This document shows, in pieces, positions 62,622-64,000 of a DNA stretch of 64,000 bases. The notes under the pieces are model-generated. The model saw only the letters and a list, made by a program, of their open reading frames with translations, had not been told where the DNA came from and did not search any database. Source of the DNA: Durusdinium trenchii (lineage: Eukaryota; Sar; Dinophyceae; Suessiales; Symbiodiniaceae); NCBI GenBank assembly GCA_963970005.1, contig CAXAMN010008557.1, forward strand, positions 899,732 to 963,731, given 5' to 3'. Position numbers and translations under genes: made by a program. Position 1 is the stretch's first letter, and each line of letters opens with the position of its first letter.

Positions 62622-62995
62622 CATCCACAAAGTACTGCACCTGCCACGAAATCTGCACTTCAAGGTCCACACAGTCTTGCGCCCGCCACGAAGTCTGCAC
62701 TCCAAGGCCCACAAAGTCCTGCACCTGCCACCAACTCTACACTTCCACACCCACAAAGTCCTGCATCTGCCACGAAATCTGCACTTCAAGGTCCACAAAG
62801 TCCTGCGCCTGCCACAAAATCTGCACTCCAAGGGCCACAAAGTACTACACCTGCCACGAAATCTGCACTTCAAGGCCCACAAAAAGTCCTGCGCCTGCCA
62901 CAAACTCTGCACTCCAAGGCCCACAAAGTCCTGCACCTGCCACGAAATGTGCTTTGCAAGGTCCACAAAGTACTGCACCTGCCACGAAACACGAA
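62622..62995. repeat. 42-bp tandem repeat, about nine copies
   Basis: Units of CACCTGCCACGAAATCTGCA + CTTCAAGG(T/C)CCACAAAGTCCTG. The period is a multiple of three, so a plus frame stays open (Cys/His/Thr/Ser-rich, 14-residue unit) from 62030 to 63124. I regard it as repeat-driven, not a demonstrated gene. Confidence 0.93.
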
Positions 62996-63017
62996 AAACA
63001 AAAAAAAACAAAAAAAA

Positions 63018-64000
63018 ACGGACTAGACGACGAGTGGCCCGAAAGCATTTTGCATCACGTAGGAAGTCAGAGTGTGAGTTATCTGTTAAGTGTTCAGTGT
63101 GAAGTGTTAAGTCGAGTGAGTTGAGGCAGTGTGTGGGTCTCTGTGTGCGTGTGTGTATCTATGTCTGTGTGTGTATGAGTCTCTGTCTGTGTGTGTGTCT
63201 CCGAGTAAGTTGAGGCAGTGCGTGGGTCTCTGTGTGTGTGTCAACCTTTTAAGAGAGCCGGGTGGTCGGGAGACATGACTCAGCTGCAGGGGCGCCAGAG
63301 CAGCTGCGAGAGATGACTCAGCCGCGAGAGATGACTCATCCGCGTACTAAAGTTGTACTGCAAAGTCACCAGTTTTCAGCGCCCAGCTCCACAGATTGCT
63401 CCGCGTACTAAAGTTGTACTACAAAGTCGCCAGTTCTCATCTTCCAGCTCCCCAGATACTCCGCGTAGTAAAGTTGTACTACAAAGTCGCCAGTTCTCAT
63501 CTTCCAGCTCCCCAGATACTCCGCGTACTAAAGTTGTACTACAAAGTCGCCAGTTCTCATCTTCCAGCTCTCCAGATACTCCGCGTACTAAAGTTGTACT
63601 ACAAAGTCGCCAGTTCTCAGGTTCCAGCTCCACAGATTACTCCACGTACTACAGTTGTACTACAAAGTCACCAGTTCTCATCTTCCAGCTCCCCATATAC
63701 TCCGCGTACTAAAGTTGCACTACAAAGTCGCCAGTTCTCATCTTCCAGCTCCCCAGATACTCCGCGTACTAAAGTTGTACTACAAAGTCGCCAGTTCCCA
63801 GCTTCCAGCTCCACAGATTGCTCCGTGTACTAAAGTTGTACTAGAAAGTTGCCAGTTCTCATCTTCCAGCTCCCCAGAGACTCCGCGTGCTCAAGTTGTA
63901 CTACAAAGTCGCCAGTTCCCAGCTTCCAGCTCCACAGATTACTCTGCGTACTAAAGTTGTACTACAAAGTCGCCAGTTCTCATCTTCCAGCTCCCCAGAT
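63018..64000 (-). repeat. right arm of the long inverted repeat (truncated by the window end)
   Basis: Reverse complement of 45360-46052. The unique part (63018-63345) aligns with 45740-46052 almost base for base, differing by short (CA)n length changes and scattered substitutions. The minisatellite part runs to the window end, with about 11 copies against about 6.5 in the left arm. Confidence 0.95.
63340..64000. repeat. 60/61-bp minisatellite, right arm
   Basis: Units start at about 63340, 63401, 63461, 63521, 63581, 63642, 63702, 63762, 63823, 63883 and 63943. Two unit types occur: 60 bp with ATCTTCCAGCTCCCCAGATA, and 61 bp with AGCTTCCAGCTCCACAGATT. Confidence 0.95.

Noticed and set aside
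62030-63124. 364-codon plus-strand frame
   Set aside because: Crosses heptamer, tetranucleotide and 42-bp repeats. No start context, domain or unique sequence supports a protein.
45360-64000. Maverick/Polinton-type element
   Set aside because: Size and terminal repeats would fit, but no polymerase B, integrase, ATPase or capsid reading was found. The cargo is an intron-rich cellular gene.

Overview
The window looks like nuclear DNA of a dinoflagellate (Symbiodiniaceae or Polarella type). This is inferred from gene architecture, not from a marker gene. No long open reading frames of prokaryotic or viral type occur. Protein-coding signal comes in short pieces (23 to about 490 bp) separated by introns. 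Acceptors are almost always AG followed by G, and donors include GC (and probably GA) besides GT. Nearly every piece with convincing coding character lies on the minus strand, so the window reads as one unidirectional gene array transcribed from high to low coordinates. Introns and intergenic DNA are full of (TA)n, (CT)n/(GA)n, minisatellites and small dispersed repeats. I saw no tRNA, rRNA, spliced-leader RNA, CRISPR or recognisable transposase/reverse transcriptase.

Layout (coordinates ascending, transcription descending). 1-9 kb: a simple repeat block at 1 kb, then exons of unidentified genes; one gene ends with a Lys-rich tail at 7310. 10.4-13.3 kb: a voltage-gated K+ channel with readable S4, S5, pore (TVGFGD), S6 and a downstream EF-hand pair. 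13.9-27.8 kb: many exons of unidentified genes, with gene ends at 17693 and possibly 20768, and candidate gene starts at 24942, 26725 and 27364. 28-30 kb: degenerate long tandem repeats. 31.3-36.9 kb: an ABC1K/UbiB-family atypical kinase, readable as separate exons. 37-44.3 kb: exons of at least two unidentified genes, one ending at 40904.

44.9-64 kb is the most unusual part. A 73-bp tandem array (44.89-45.37 kb) abuts a 60/61-bp minisatellite that opens an inverted repeat. The left arm is about 45.37-46.05 kb. The right arm is about 63.02 kb to the window end and may continue beyond it. The arms match closely in opposite orientation and bracket about 17 kb. That interval holds a large minus-strand DUF3638/DUF3645 family gene (exons from 61.6 kb to about 49.5 kb), which I could splice by eye through its core domains, including a 23-nt microexon. 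A second gene, ending in a C-terminal transmembrane segment, follows at 49.4-46.6 kb. The introns near the right arm carry several more minisatellites and a 380-bp direct duplication.

Most boundaries for unidentified genes are approximate. Grouping of exons into genes is inference unless a start or stop is stated.
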